From: DAOTXL01 sp034435455
Lineage (GTDB): Bacteria > Chloroflexota > Anaerolineae > JAAYZQ01
Assembly (NCBI GenBank): GCA_034435455.1
Contig: DAOTXL010000123.1
Location: forward strand, 66,945 to 130,944
DNA: 64,000 bases
Reading direction: 5' to 3'
The position numbers were made by a program, and so were the translations under genes. Position 1 is the stretch's first letter. Each line of letters starts with the position of its first letter. The notes under the pieces were generated by a model. That model did no database searches. It saw only the letters and a program-made list of their open reading frames with translations, and was not told where the DNA came from. Shown here in pieces: positions 1-8,917 of this stretch.

Positions 1-1
1 C

Positions 2-901
2 GGCGGCTGGAAGGACAACTGCACCTACAACGACGACTGCATCTACCGCGAAGTGGACGGCCTGGCCTATCTGCCCAACGTGAACAAGATCGCCTGGAAC
101 CTGCGGGACTGGTACAACGCAGGCGGCTACGATCAGGATTCCCTGGGCTGGAGCGACCTGGACATGAGCGACGCGCAAGGGGTGTGGCACATCGGCGCAC
201 GCCCCTCGGAGGGCGACATCTTTCACAACGCCAAAACCTGCAACTATCTCTTCCTCGCCCCCCAGGGCTTTGCCGACCAATATCTGGGCGGCAGGTGGCT
301 CATCGCCGGCAACCACCGCCAGGCCGGGGCCTTTGGCGGTTCCCAGGGGCCGACCCTGTACGCTCTGGCCCCCTGGGAGGACGGCAACCCACCCTCCTCT
401 GGCCAGAACCTGGACGCCCTGGCCCTGCTCTACTACCCCGAAATCTACCCCGGCTGTCTCGACGACCCGGACACTTGCTACTTTCCCGACTACCGGCCCG
501 CCGACGACTGGGGCGGCGGGGCCTGGGTGCAGACCGTGACCAAACGGGGCATCCTCATCGTCGGGCAAAAAGGGCTGGGGGACAACTGCTACGGCGCGCC
601 GGGCAGCACCTGCGGTCCAGACCCCTGCAACCCCTACCAGGGCTATCACGCTTACCCTTACGAGCCGCAGATCCTTTTCTACGACCCTCAGGAGTTGGCC
701 GAGGTGGTCGCCGGGACCCGGCAGCCGTGGGAGGTGGTGCCCTATGCCCTCTACCGCCCGACGGGCGAGGTGCTGAACCCGGAATGCGGTGTCCTGGGCG
801 ACGCCGCCTACGACCGGGAGCGGGGCTTTTTGTACGTGACCGAGCGGGAAGCCGGGCCATGGGGCGAGACGGTGGTGCACGTGTGGGAGATTGGGGAGTA
901 G
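2..901 (+). CDS. Hypothetical secreted-type protein, 5' truncated by window edge
   Basis: The frame is open from the second base of the window to a TAG stop, so the true start lies upstream; an internal GTG at 53 is not a convincing start. About 300 residues are visible, rich in Trp, Tyr, Asp, Gly and Pro with several Cys, the composition of an extracytoplasmic protein. I recognise no catalytic motif or family. The next gene starts 15 bases downstream behind its own Shine-Dalgarno sequence, so the two are probably co-transcribed. Function unknown. Confidence 0.6.
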   Translation, partial: GGWKDNCTYNDDCIYREVDGLAYLPNVNKIAWNLRDWYNAGGYDQDSLGWSDLDMSDAQGVWHIGARPSEGDIFHNAKTCNYLFLAPQGFADQYLGGRWLIAGNHRQAGAFGGSQGPTLYALAPWEDGNPPSSGQNLDALALLYYPEIYPGCLDDPDTCYFPDYRPADDWGGGAWVQTVTKRGILIVGQKGLGDNCYGAPGSTCGPDPCNPYQGYHAYPYEPQILFYDPQELAEVVAGTRQPWEVVPYALYRPTGEVLNPECGVLGDAAYDRERGFLYVTEREAGPWGETVVHVWEIGE

Positions 902-916
902 GAGGCAGGAGGTTGC

Positions 917-2428
917 ATGATGAAAGTGGGGGGACTTTTTTGCGGTATATGGCTGGCATGGGGCCTGGTTTGGGGATGGCTCTTCCCAACGCCAGCCCAG
1001 GAGCCGGTGCGCATCATCTGGCTGCACCATTCTGTTGGCCAGGGCCTCATTGATCAGGGCAGTGTGCGGGAGGGGCTGACCGCCCTCGGTTACGAGTTCT
1101 ACGACCACGGCTACAACGGCGACGGCCTGCGCCTGGCCGATGGCTCCTACTCAGGCCGCAATTTCGACGTGCCGGGCGACAACACCGACCCCGACGGCCT
1201 GGCCGAGATTTTCCGCCAGCCGCTCCACGACCCACCCGACAACACCTTCAGCCACCTGATGCAGTACGATGTCATCATCATCAAGTCCTGCTTTCCGACC
1301 AGCAACATCGGCAGTGGTGAGCAGTTGGCCGAGTATCAGGGCTACTACCTGGCCATGCGGGCCCGCATGGCTCAGTACCCCGACAAGCTGTTTGTCGTCG
1401 TCACCCAACCGCCCCAGGTGCCGGGCAGCAGCGACCCCGACGAGGCCCGGCGCGCTCGCGCCCTGGCCGACTGGCTGAATTCCGGCCAGTTCCTGGGCGG
1501 CCAGCCCAACATCGTCACCTTTGACTTTTTCGGCCACCTGGCCGGAGAGGACAACTTTCTACGGCCCGAATACCGCTACGACGACTATGACGCCCATCCC
1601 AACGAGCGGGCCAACCGCGAGATCGGCCCCCGCTTTGTCGAGTTCCTCGACCAGGCGATCCGGAGTTTTGCGCCGGGCGCAGCGGCGCAGCCGACGTTCG
1701 TCCTGCCGCCCACAGCCGAGGCGCCGCCACCGGAAGCGACGCCGACGCCGCCCGCCCCCAGCGCGCTGTCAGTCGCTGCCAGTCGAGGGCTGGACTTGGG
1801 CGGCTGGGTAGTCAGCGACGACGATCCCGGATCGACCGCTACCTGCGCCCTCGACGAGACCGGCGCCTTGCGTTTTGACTACCAGCTTGCGGCAACGGGC
1901 TGGGCCTTCTGCGGGCAGCCGTTCGATGTGCCCCAGGATTGGAGCGATGCCCCGGGCCTCTCCTTCCGAGTGCGCGGCGATCCGCCGGGCCAGCGTGTGA
2001 TCCTGGCCCTCTTTGCCGGCAGGCCAGAAGCAGCAGCCCCCTACGAGCTGACCCTGGACGTTCCGCAAGTCTGGACGCCGGTCGCCGTGCCATGGGCCGA
2101 TTTCGCCCTGGCGACCTGGGCCGACGAAGGTGATCCAGCCACGCCAGACCTGGCGCGGGTGGTTGGCGTGGGCCTCAGTGTTGAGGCGGAGGGCAATCCG
2201 GGCAAGGGTGTGCTTTGGGTGGACCATCTCAGCCTGGGCGTGTCGGCAACGCCGCCCTCGCCCTCAGCGGCGACCACGGCGCCCGACCTGGCCGAGACCC
2301 CAGTCCAGACTGAGCCGGCTGCCTCGGAGCCGGGGCCGTCGGACGGCGGGCTGTGTCCCCTGGCGATGGCGGCGCCGCTGGGCCTCGTCGGCGTTGTGCT
2401 GGCGCTGAACCGGCGTAGCAGCAGTTGA
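917..2428 (+). CDS. Secreted SGNH-hydrolase-like protein with carbohydrate-binding-like domain and C-terminal membrane anchor
   Basis: Starts at ATG 917, four bases after an AGGAGG. Residues 1-30 look like a signal peptide ending near TPAQE. Residues 30-250 form an alpha/beta domain beginning IIWLHHSVG and ending with a DAHPNERAN block, which resembles the first and last catalytic blocks of SGNH/GDSL esterases. A Pro/Ala/Thr linker (about 255-285) leads to a beta-rich domain (about 290-450) resembling family 11-type carbohydrate-binding or CIA30-like modules. A second Pro/Thr stretch precedes a C-terminal hydrophobic helix followed by basic residues, so it is probably surface-anchored. A role in trimming extracellular glycans is inference; the hydrolase assignment rests on short motifs only. 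Confidence 0.6.
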   Translation: MMKVGGLFCGIWLAWGLVWGWLFPTPAQEPVRIIWLHHSVGQGLIDQGSVREGLTALGYEFYDHGYNGDGLRLADGSYSGRNFDVPGDNTDPDGLAEIFRQPLHDPPDNTFSHLMQYDVIIIKSCFPTSNIGSGEQLAEYQGYYLAMRARMAQYPDKLFVVVTQPPQVPGSSDPDEARRARALADWLNSGQFLGGQPNIVTFDFFGHLAGEDNFLRPEYRYDDYDAHPNERANREIGPRFVEFLDQAIRSFAPGAAAQPTFVLPPTAEAPPPEATPTPPAPSALSVAASRGLDLGGWVVSDDDPGSTATCALDETGALRFDYQLAATGWAFCGQPFDVPQDWSDAPGLSFRVRGDPPGQRVILALFAGRPEAAAPYELTLDVPQVWTPVAVPWADFALATWADEGDPATPDLARVVGVGLSVEAEGNPGKGVLWVDHLSLGVSATPPSPSAATTAPDLAETPVQTEPAASEPGPSDGGLCPLAMAAPLGLVGVVLALNRRSSS

Positions 2429-2556
2429 GTTTTGTCGGTCCGCCAGGCTCGGACGCTGTGAACCTGCCTACAGATCACAGCAGCAGCTTGGTGTAGAATG
2501 AGGGCAACGGGCCAATGGGGGCGCGCTCCGTTGGCCCGTTTATTGTGGGCGCAAAT

Positions 2557-2585
2557 TTGACAGGATTGGTCCACTATGGTACACT
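2557..2585 (+). promoter_or_regulatory. Sigma70-type promoter for the copper operon
   Basis: TTGACA at 2557-2562 and TACACT at 2580-2585 are separated by 17 bases and lie about 55 bases upstream of csoR. The GC-rich operator-like element directly follows, as expected for repression by the first gene product. Confidence 0.6.
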
Positions 2586-2591
2586 CGCGTT

Positions 2592-2620
2592 TACCCCTCC
2601 CCCTGGGGGGTGGGGGGTAG
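2592..2620 (+). promoter_or_regulatory. Putative CsoR operator (GC-rich inverted repeat)
   Basis: A C-tract beginning TACCCC is followed by G-tracts ending GGGGTAG, an imperfect inverted repeat between the -10 box and the csoR start. CsoR-family operators are typically G/C-tract dyads of this kind. Binding by the adjacent repressor is inference. Confidence 0.45.
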
Positions 2621-2638
2621 CTTCTGGGGGTACAGGGC

Positions 2639-2917
2639 ATGGGCGAGGAGTACAAACAGGACGTTCTAAACCGGCTCAAGAGCATCGAGGGCCATGTGCG
2701 CGGCATCCAGCGCATGGTGGGCGACAATGCCTATTGCATTGACATCATCAACCAGATCCTGGCCGTGCAGCGGGCCCTGGAAAAGATCAACGACCTGATC
2801 CTGGAACATCACCTCCAGACCTGCGTGACCACCGCCATCCGCGGCGACGACCCGGCCGAGCGGGAACAGGTCATCGCCGAAATTTTACAGGTATTCGAGA
2901 CAGCCGGCAAGGTGTAA
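2639..2917 (+). CDS. csoR: CsoR/FrmR-family copper-sensing transcriptional repressor
   Basis: A 92-residue all-helical protein with the family core LKSIEGHVRGIQRM (13-26). C33, H58 and C62 reproduce the Cys-His-Cys copper-binding fingerprint of CsoR with the same spacing as the Mycobacterium protein (Cys, +25 His, +4 Cys). In this family Cu(I) binding releases the tetramer from a GC-rich operator, and such an element lies just upstream. The following copZ- and copA-like genes, 20 and 28 bases apart, support copper rather than nickel or persulfide sensing. No strong Shine-Dalgarno is visible before the ATG. Confidence 0.9.
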   Translation: MGEEYKQDVLNRLKSIEGHVRGIQRMVGDNAYCIDIINQILAVQRALEKINDLILEHHLQTCVTTAIRGDDPAEREQVIAEILQVFETAGKV

Positions 2918-2937
2918 GTAGAAAGGAACAATATCCA

Positions 2938-3147
2938 ATGGAGACGATCACGTTGAACATCCCCAACATTAGCTGCCACCACTGCCTCATGACCATCAAG
3001 CGCGAGAGCGGCTTTGTAGCAGGCGTCGAGTTTGTTGGCGGCGACGTGGCCGGCAAGACGGTTACATTCCAGGTGGAGAACGCCGAGGCGCTGGCTGCGC
3101 TGCAAAAGGCGCTGGCCGAGGTGGGCTATCCGGTAGCCGGTGGGTAG
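2938..3147 (+). CDS. copZ: Heavy-metal-associated domain protein, CopZ-like copper chaperone
   Basis: A 69-residue single HMA domain. The metal site reads ISCHHC (residues 12-17) in place of the usual MxCxxC, so the two Cys are kept but the preceding Met is Ser and two His sit between them. The extra His residues could alter metal preference. A clear AAAGGA precedes the ATG. Its position between csoR and copA fits a cytosolic chaperone handing Cu(I) to the ATPase. Confidence 0.85.
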   Translation: METITLNIPNISCHHCLMTIKRESGFVAGVEFVGGDVAGKTVTFQVENAEALAALQKALAEVGYPVAGG

Positions 3148-3175
3148 AAAGCCGCCGGTTAATGGCTGAAAGAAA

Positions 3176-5620
3176 ATGAAACAGGTAATATTGCCTGTAA
3201 GAGGCATGACCTGCGCCAACTGCTCGCTGGCCATCGAGCGGAACCTGAAGCGGCTGGAAGGGGTGCAGGAGGCGACGGTAAACCTGGCCACGGAAAAAGC
3301 CTCGGTCCTCTACGACCCGGCTGTGGTCAGAGAGACCGATTTTCTTGCACTCATCCGCAACATCGGGTATGATGTAGCGACAACCAGGGCAGAGCTGCCC
3401 ATTATCGGCATGACGTGCGCCAACTGCGCCCTGACCATCGAGCGGGCGCTGAGGCGGTTGGACGGGGTGGTGGAGGCCAACGTCAACCTGGCCGGTGAGC
3501 GGGCCAGCGTGGAGTACCTGCCCGGCGTGGTCAGCCTGGCCGCCATCCAGCAGGCCATCCGCGACGCAGGCTACGAGGTCCTGATCCCCGGCCAGGGCGA
3601 GGCAGCCGAGGATGTAGAACGCGCGGCCCGCCAGGCCGAGATCCGCAATCAGACGCGCAAGTTCTGGGTCGGCGTGGCCTTTTCGCTGCCGCTCTTCCTG
3701 CTGGCGATGGGCCGCGACATGGGCCTGCTGGGCATGGGGGCCCATGCGCCGTGGGTCAACTGGCTCTTCCTCCTCCTGGCCACCCCCGTCCAGTTTTACG
3801 TGGGGTGGGACTATTACGTCGGCGGATTCAAGAGCCTGCGGGCCGGATCGGCCAACATGGACGTGCTGGTAGCCATGGGCTCCTCGGCGGCGTACTTTTA
3901 CAGTGTAGCGGTGCTGCTATTCCCCGGCATCGGGGGGCACGTCTATTTCGAGACCTCGGCGCTGATCATCACCCTCATCAAGCTGGGCAAAATGCTGGAA
4001 GCACGGGCCAAAGGCCGAACCTCGGAGGCGATCAAAAAGCTGATGGGGCTCCGGCCCAAAACGGCCCACGTGCTCCGCGACGGCGAGGAGGTCGAGGTCC
4101 CGGTCGAGGCGGTGGCTCTGGGCGACATGGTCGTCGTCCGGCCCGGCGAACGGCTGCCGGTGGACGGCGTGATCCTCGAGGGCCATTCGGCGGTGGACGA
4201 GACGATGCTCACCGGCGAGAGCCTGCCGGTGGACAAAAAGCCGGGCGACGAGGTCATCGGCGGGACGATCAACAGGCAGGGCCTCCTCAAGGTCGAAGCC
4301 ACCCGCATCGGCGCCCAGACCGCCCTGGCCCAGATCATCCGCCTGGTGGAGGAAGCGCAGGGATCGAAGGCACCCATCCAACGCCTGGCCGACCGGGTCT
4401 CGGCGGTCTTTGTGCCGGCGGTCATCGCCGTGGCGTTGGTGACCTTTCTGGCCTGGCTACTCATCGGCGGCGCGGGCTTTACCCAGAGCATTCTGTACAT
4501 GGTCGCCGTGCTGGTCATCGCCTGCCCCTGCGCCCTGGGCCTGGCCACCCCGACGGCCATCATGGTCGGCACGGGCAAGGGCGCGGAACAGGGCATCCTC
4601 TTCAAGAACAGCGAGGCCCTGGAGCGCGCCCACGAGTTGACCACTGTGGTGCTGGACAAAACCGGGACGATTACGCGCGGCGAGCCATCGGTGACCGACC
4701 TGGTTCCAAGAGACCAGTTCCAGGCAGCCAGGGACCTGCAATCCGCAACCGGCAACTCGCTCCTCCGTCTGGCAGCGTCGGCAGAGCGAGGGTCGGAACA
4801 CCCGGTGGGACAGGCGATTGTCCGGGCAGCCGAGGCCAGGGGACTGGTGCTGAGCGAGCCCCAGGGGTTTGAAGCGATAGCCGGACAGGGGATCGCCGCG
4901 ACGGTGGACGGTCAGCGGGTCCTGGTCGGTTCGAAACGCCTGCTGGAGAACAACGGCGTCGCGCTCGCAGGGTTCGACGAGGTGCTGACCCGGCTGGAGG
5001 GGGAAGCCAAGACGGCCATGCTGGTGGCGGTGGACGGCCAGGCTGTCGGCGTCGTGGCCGTGGCCGACACGACCAAAGAGGGCTCGGAGGAGGCCATCGC
5101 CCGGATGAAGGCCCTGGGCCTGGAGGTGATCCTGATCAGCGGCGACAACCGGCGCACGGCGGAAGTGATCGGCCGACAGATGGGGATAGACCGGGTGATG
5201 GCCGAGGTGCTGCCGGGCGACAAGGCCGGGCAGATCAAGGCGCTGCAGGCGGAAGGGCGGACGGTGGGCATGGTGGGCGACGGGATCAACGACGCACCGG
5301 CCCTGGCCCAGGCCGACGTAGGCATTGCCATCGGCACGGGGACCGATGTGGCTATGGCCACCGCCGATGTGACGCTGATGAGCGGCGATCTGCGGGGGGT
5401 GCCCCGCGCCATCGCCCTCAGCCGGGCCACGATGCGCACCATCAAGCAGAACCTGTTCTGGGCCTTTTTCTACAACGTGATCCTGATCCCGCTGGCCGCC
5501 GGAGCGTTCTACCCCTCGCTGGGATTGCGCCTGCACCCTGTGCTGGCTGCCGGGGCCATGGCGTTCAGCAGCATCTTTGTGGTCAGCAACTCGCTGCGCC
5601 TGCGAAGGACCAGATATTAG
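3176..5620 (+). CDS. copA: Copper-exporting P1B-type ATPase
   Basis: 814 residues. Two N-terminal HMA domains each carry GMTCANC or a close variant (Cys 13/16 and about 80/83). The membrane metal site is CPC at 450-452, the phosphorylated Asp is D494 in DKTGTITRG, the HP motif lies in SEHPVGQ, and the hinge motif is GDGINDAPALAQADVGIA. The last membrane helices keep the N and S residues (YNVILIPLAAG, SSIFVVSNSLRL) typical of Cu(I) exporters. It follows copZ by 28 bases. It should pump Cu(I) out of the cytosol and may also supply copper to extracytoplasmic oxidases. Confidence 0.95.
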   Translation: MKQVILPVRGMTCANCSLAIERNLKRLEGVQEATVNLATEKASVLYDPAVVRETDFLALIRNIGYDVATTRAELPIIGMTCANCALTIERALRRLDGVVEANVNLAGERASVEYLPGVVSLAAIQQAIRDAGYEVLIPGQGEAAEDVERAARQAEIRNQTRKFWVGVAFSLPLFLLAMGRDMGLLGMGAHAPWVNWLFLLLATPVQFYVGWDYYVGGFKSLRAGSANMDVLVAMGSSAAYFYSVAVLLFPGIGGHVYFETSALIITLIKLGKMLEARAKGRTSEAIKKLMGLRPKTAHVLRDGEEVEVPVEAVALGDMVVVRPGERLPVDGVILEGHSAVDETMLTGESLPVDKKPGDEVIGGTINRQGLLKVEATRIGAQTALAQIIRLVEEAQGSKAPIQRLADRVSAVFVPAVIAVALVTFLAWLLIGGAGFTQSILYMVAVLVIACPCALGLATPTAIMVGTGKGAEQGILFKNSEALERAHELTTVVLDKTGTITRGEPSVTDLVPRDQFQAARDLQSATGNSLLRLAASAERGSEHPVGQAIVRAAEARGLVLSEPQGFEAIAGQGIAATVDGQRVLVGSKRLLENNGVALAGFDEVLTRLEGEAKTAMLVAVDGQAVGVVAVADTTKEGSEEAIARMKALGLEVILISGDNRRTAEVIGRQMGIDRVMAEVLPGDKAGQIKALQAEGRTVGMVGDGINDAPALAQADVGIAIGTGTDVAMATADVTLMSGDLRGVPRAIALSRATMRTIKQNLFWAFFYNVILIPLAAGAFYPSLGLRLHPVLAAGAMAFSSIFVVSNSLRLRRTRY

Positions 5621-5701
5621 ATATTGGACCTTGGCGTTAGAACTGAACGCCAGGGAATTCCAACTATCTAACCTCAATATATAGCATTGAAAGGAGATGG
5701 A

Positions 5702-7534
5702 ATGAAACAAAAACATAGCTGGTGGATCGCCCTGGTGGTGGTGGCGTTGCTGGTAGCGGCCTGCGGCCCGGAAATGGCCACACCGACGCCAGGCGGGAAG
5801 GTGGCCGCTACCCCAACATCAGGCGGAAAGGCGGCCAACCCCACGGCCACGGTCGCCCAGATTCAGGCCACGACCCCTGCGCAGGCCCAACCGGTCGCAG
5901 CCGACGACTGGCGTGTGCAGGGCCCTCCCACCGCCCCGGTGACGATCATCGAGTACTCTGATTTCCAGTGACCCTACTGCGCTCGCTACGTCCGTGAGAC
6001 GTACCCGCAGATCGAAGAGGCCTATATCAAGACCGGGCAGGTGCGCTACATCTTTCGCCATTTCCCGCTCTCCTCGATCCATCCCCAGGCGGCCAAAGCG
6101 GCCGAAGCCGCCGAGTGCGCCGGTGAGCAGGGCAAATTCTGGGAGATGCACGATGCGCTCTTTAACAGCCAGGGGCAATGGTCGGGCAAACAGGACGCCA
6201 TCCAGCAGTTCAAGCGGATAGCCGGCGCGTTGGGGGTGAACCAGGCCCAATTCGACGCCTGCCTCGACGGCGGCAACTATGCCGCCAAAGTGAATGCCGA
6301 CCTCCAGGAAGGCGCAGCCGCCGGCGTGAACGGCACACCCGCCTTCCGCATCAACGGCGTGGCGATTTCGGGCGCACAACCCTTCTCGGTGTTCAAGCAG
6401 AAGATCGAGTATTTTGCAGCGGGAGGCAAAGCGCCCACCCTGGAAATAGGGGCCGACAGTTACCGCAGCATGGGCCGGGCCGACGCCCCGGTGGTTATCA
6501 CCGAGTTCTCCGACTTTCAGTGCCCGGCCTGCGGTCAGGTCGCCCGCATGGTGATCCCAGAGTTGCTCAAGCAGTACGTAGACACCGGCCGGGTACGGTT
6601 CGTATACCGCGAGTTCCCCCTGACCTCCATCCATCCTCTGGCGCAGAAAGCCTCAGAAGCAGCGGTGTGTGCCGGCTATCAGGGTCAATACTGGGGGATG
6701 AATGAAAAGCTCTTTGCCGCCCAGAGTGAGTGGGGGGCGCAAGGGGCAGACCCGGTCAGTTTCTTTAAACAATATGCCAGGGAATTGGGCGTGGATGGCA
6801 AAACGTTCGACGACTGCCTGGATTCCGGTCAGGCGGCCACCGAAGTTCAGGGGGAGATGATGGCCGGAGAGATGGCCGAAGTGCAGGCCACACCCACCTT
6901 CTTTATCAACGACATCCCGATCCAGGGTGGCCGCTCCATCGAAACATTCGGCCAGATCATCGACTATGTGGCGGCCGGTGGCAAGGTGCCGGACATCGTC
7001 CCCACCGACGACTGGCACACCCGGGGCAACTGGCAGACGGCCAGGGCTGTCACCGTGGCTTTTGTGGACTATGCCAGCCCCGAGTCGGCCCAGCACGCCC
7101 TCCAGGTATTGCCCCAACTGATGGAGACCTATGTCAATACCGGCCAACTGTTCTACGTCCTGCACCCCTGGACCGAGAAGGGGGATAGCCCCGGCGCTCA
7201 GGCAGCTACAGCCGCCGAGTGCGCCGGGCAGCAGGGCAAGTTCTGGGAGATGCACGACCGGCTTTTCGCTCAGCAAGACAAGTGGACCCAGGCTGCCGAG
7301 CCCCGGCTCCTGTTCCTGAGCTACGCCCAGACACTGGACCTCGACACCGCCCAATTCGAGACCTGCCTGGACTCGGACTGGGCCAGGATGCGGGTGCAGG
7401 CCGGCAGTGTGGTGGCAGCGATCTATGGCGTGCCTGGCGCCCCGGTGTTCCTGTTCAACAACGGCCAGGGGAAGCAGGGTTCGCTCCCATTCGACGAGTT
7501 CAAGACGATCATTGACTCGATCATCGGTCAGTAA
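5702..7534 (+). CDS. Selenocysteine-containing lipoprotein with three DsbA-like thioredoxin-fold domains (in-frame UGA at 5969-5971)
   Basis: AAGGAG at 5691-5696 places the start at ATG 5702; the upstream TTG at 5687 lacks this. Residues 1-20 end in a lipobox (LLVAAC), then a Thr/Pro linker. Domain 1 (about 75-250) reaches EYSDFQ, then UGA as codon 90, then PYCARY; without recoding translation would stop exactly where DsbA-family proteins have the first catalytic Cys. The same frame continues 520 codons with intact DsbA features (FRHFPLSSIHP, cis-Pro GTPAF). Domain 2 (about 255-425) has the classical CPAC and ATPTFF. Domain 3 (about 430-610) has SPES where CxxC belongs and is probably redox-dead. 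A UPYC site with a hairpin downstream indicates selenocysteine (position 90, resolving Cys93). It likely oxidises, reduces or isomerises disulfides outside the membrane, beside copper and cytochrome c assembly genes. Total length is 610 residues if UGA is read through. Confidence 0.85.
5969..6010 (+). promoter_or_regulatory. Putative bacterial SECIS element with its UGA selenocysteine codon
   Basis: UGA is at 5969-5971. Downstream, CUGCG (5977-5981) can pair with CGCAG (6006-6010), and above an internal loop UACGUC (5987-5992) pairs perfectly with GACGUA (5998-6003). The apical loop is CGUGA (5993-5997). It has G in its second position, and 21 bases separate it from the UGA; both fit the described bacterial SECIS consensus (G among the first two loop bases, 16-37 bases from UGA). 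Drawn by eye, not folded computationally. Confidence 0.75.
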
Positions 7535-7582
7535 AGGTGCGCCAGGAACACTGAAAGCCCTGTGACTCTCTGCGTTCCCGGC

Positions 7583-8497
7583 ATGTCCCGGCGGATTGGA
7601 CAGGCTATGGGCCGACCCTTTCTCTCACTGTTGTTCTGTCTGGCGTTGCTGGTTGGGCCCGCAGAGGCTCAACCGGTCCCTACCCTCTCCGACCTGGAAA
7701 TCTCCCTGTGGCCGGAGTACGACCAGCCAGCGGTGTTGGTCATCTATCGCGGGCAGTTTGCCGCCGACACACCGCTGCCGGTCGCCGTGGAGATCCGCAT
7801 CCCGGCCCGCGCCGGCCAACCCCATGCCGTCGCCCACGTGGCCGGAGAGGGACAGTTGCTCAACCAGGAGTATACAACCCGCCCAGAGGGGGAGTGGCTG
7901 GTCGTATCGTTCGATCTGCCCACCGGCGGCTTTCAGCTCGAATACTATGACCCGCTGCCGGTGGACGAAAGCGGCCGGCGGACCTACACCTTTACCTGCG
8001 TGGCCGATTACCCTGTTGCCGCGTTACATCTGGAATTCCAGGTGCCGGCAACAGCCGAGGGCTTTGCCCTCGACCCGGCCGCTCCCCCGGCCGTCCAGAA
8101 GGCTGACGGCCTGCTTTACCACCTGGTAGAAGCAGGGCCCCTGGACCAGGGAGAGACAAAAAGCTGGACGTTCACCTATCGCAAAGCCGATTCCGTCCTG
8201 AGCGTGGAGGCAGCCGGCCCCCTTCCGACAGCCATGCCGGGCGCTCTACCGGCGGCAAAGGAAACAGTGACCCCACCCTGGCTCATCTTTCTCATCGCTT
8301 TTGTTGCTTTGATAGCTGCAGGTACGGCTGCCTTCTGGCTGGGCCAGCGTACATCCCCGCCGCCTGCCGGGTACCGGCGACAGGCCGGCAGCCACCCGGC
8401 TCCGTCCGCTCTGTTTTGCCACCAATGCGGCACCCCTCTGCGGCCCGATTCCAGGTTTTGCCACCACTGTGGGGCGGGTGTAAGGCGTAAAACGTAA
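7583..8497 (+). CDS. Membrane-anchored extracytoplasmic protein with C-terminal cytosolic zinc ribbon
   Basis: About 304 residues. A signal peptide ends near GPAEAQP, followed by a beta-rich exported domain of about 200 residues, one transmembrane helix (about 225-250), and a C-terminal zinc ribbon with the two knuckles CHQCG and CHHCG. The start could also be GTG 7562 or ATG 7607; no strong ribosome-binding site decides it. It lies between the selenoprotein gene and ccmE, 30 bases before the latter, and is probably part of the cytochrome c maturation unit. Topology and position recall the accessory gene at 11351, but the function is unknown. Confidence 0.7.
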   Translation: MSRRIGQAMGRPFLSLLFCLALLVGPAEAQPVPTLSDLEISLWPEYDQPAVLVIYRGQFAADTPLPVAVEIRIPARAGQPHAVAHVAGEGQLLNQEYTTRPEGEWLVVSFDLPTGGFQLEYYDPLPVDESGRRTYTFTCVADYPVAALHLEFQVPATAEGFALDPAAPPAVQKADGLLYHLVEAGPLDQGETKSWTFTYRKADSVLSVEAAGPLPTAMPGALPAAKETVTPPWLIFLIAFVALIAAGTAAFWLGQRTSPPPAGYRRQAGSHPAPSALFCHQCGTPLRPDSRFCHHCGAGVRRKT

Positions 8498-8527
8498 AGA
8501 GGAAGGCGGAAGGCGCAGAGGAGGATT

Positions 8528-8917
8528 ATGTCGTCCAAGGCGAAATTCCTGACCGGAGGGGTGGCCGTGGTCGCCATGATCGGTGTGTTGATCGCCACCA
8601 GCTTTTCCGGCTCAACCACCGACTATTTGACCATCGCCGAGGTCAAGGCCCTGGGACCAGGCCAGCCCCGCAATTCCCGGGTGGCCGGCGAGATCGTGCC
8701 CGATTCGGTCCGGTATGACACCGCCGACCTGCACCTGACCTTCGAGATCCGCGATGAGACCGGACGGTTGTCCATCTCCTATCACGGCCCGCAGCCCGAT
8801 ATGCTGGTGGACGCTGTGGAGGCAGTGGCCATCGGCAAGTACAACCCGGCAACAGGGGTCTTTGAGGCCGAAGAGCTGTTGATGAAGTGCCCGTCCAAGT
8901 ATGAGGAAAAGGATTAG
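8528..8917 (+). CDS. ccmE: Cytochrome c maturation heme chaperone CcmE (CxxxY type)
   Basis: 129 residues: one N-terminal membrane anchor (about 7-27) and an OB-fold domain. The heme-attachment site near the C-terminus reads LLMKCPSKY, so Cys replaces the His of the classical HxxxY motif. CxxxY-type CcmE proteins are known from some archaea and sulfate reducers. CcmE carries heme from CcmC to CcmF on the outer face of the membrane. An AGGAGGA precedes the ATG. It is followed 107 bases later by ccmF. Confidence 0.9.
   Translation: MSSKAKFLTGGVAVVAMIGVLIATSFSGSTTDYLTIAEVKALGPGQPRNSRVAGEIVPDSVRYDTADLHLTFEIRDETGRLSISYHGPQPDMLVDAVEAVAIGKYNPATGVFEAEELLMKCPSKYEEKD

Noticed and set aside
5969..5971. 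UGA as a simple stop giving a 90-codon lipoprotein and a separate downstream gene
   Set aside because: The frame continues unbroken with DsbA homology on both sides, the codon sits exactly at the catalytic Cys and a SECIS-like hairpin follows. The downstream part has no ribosome-binding site of its own at 6041.
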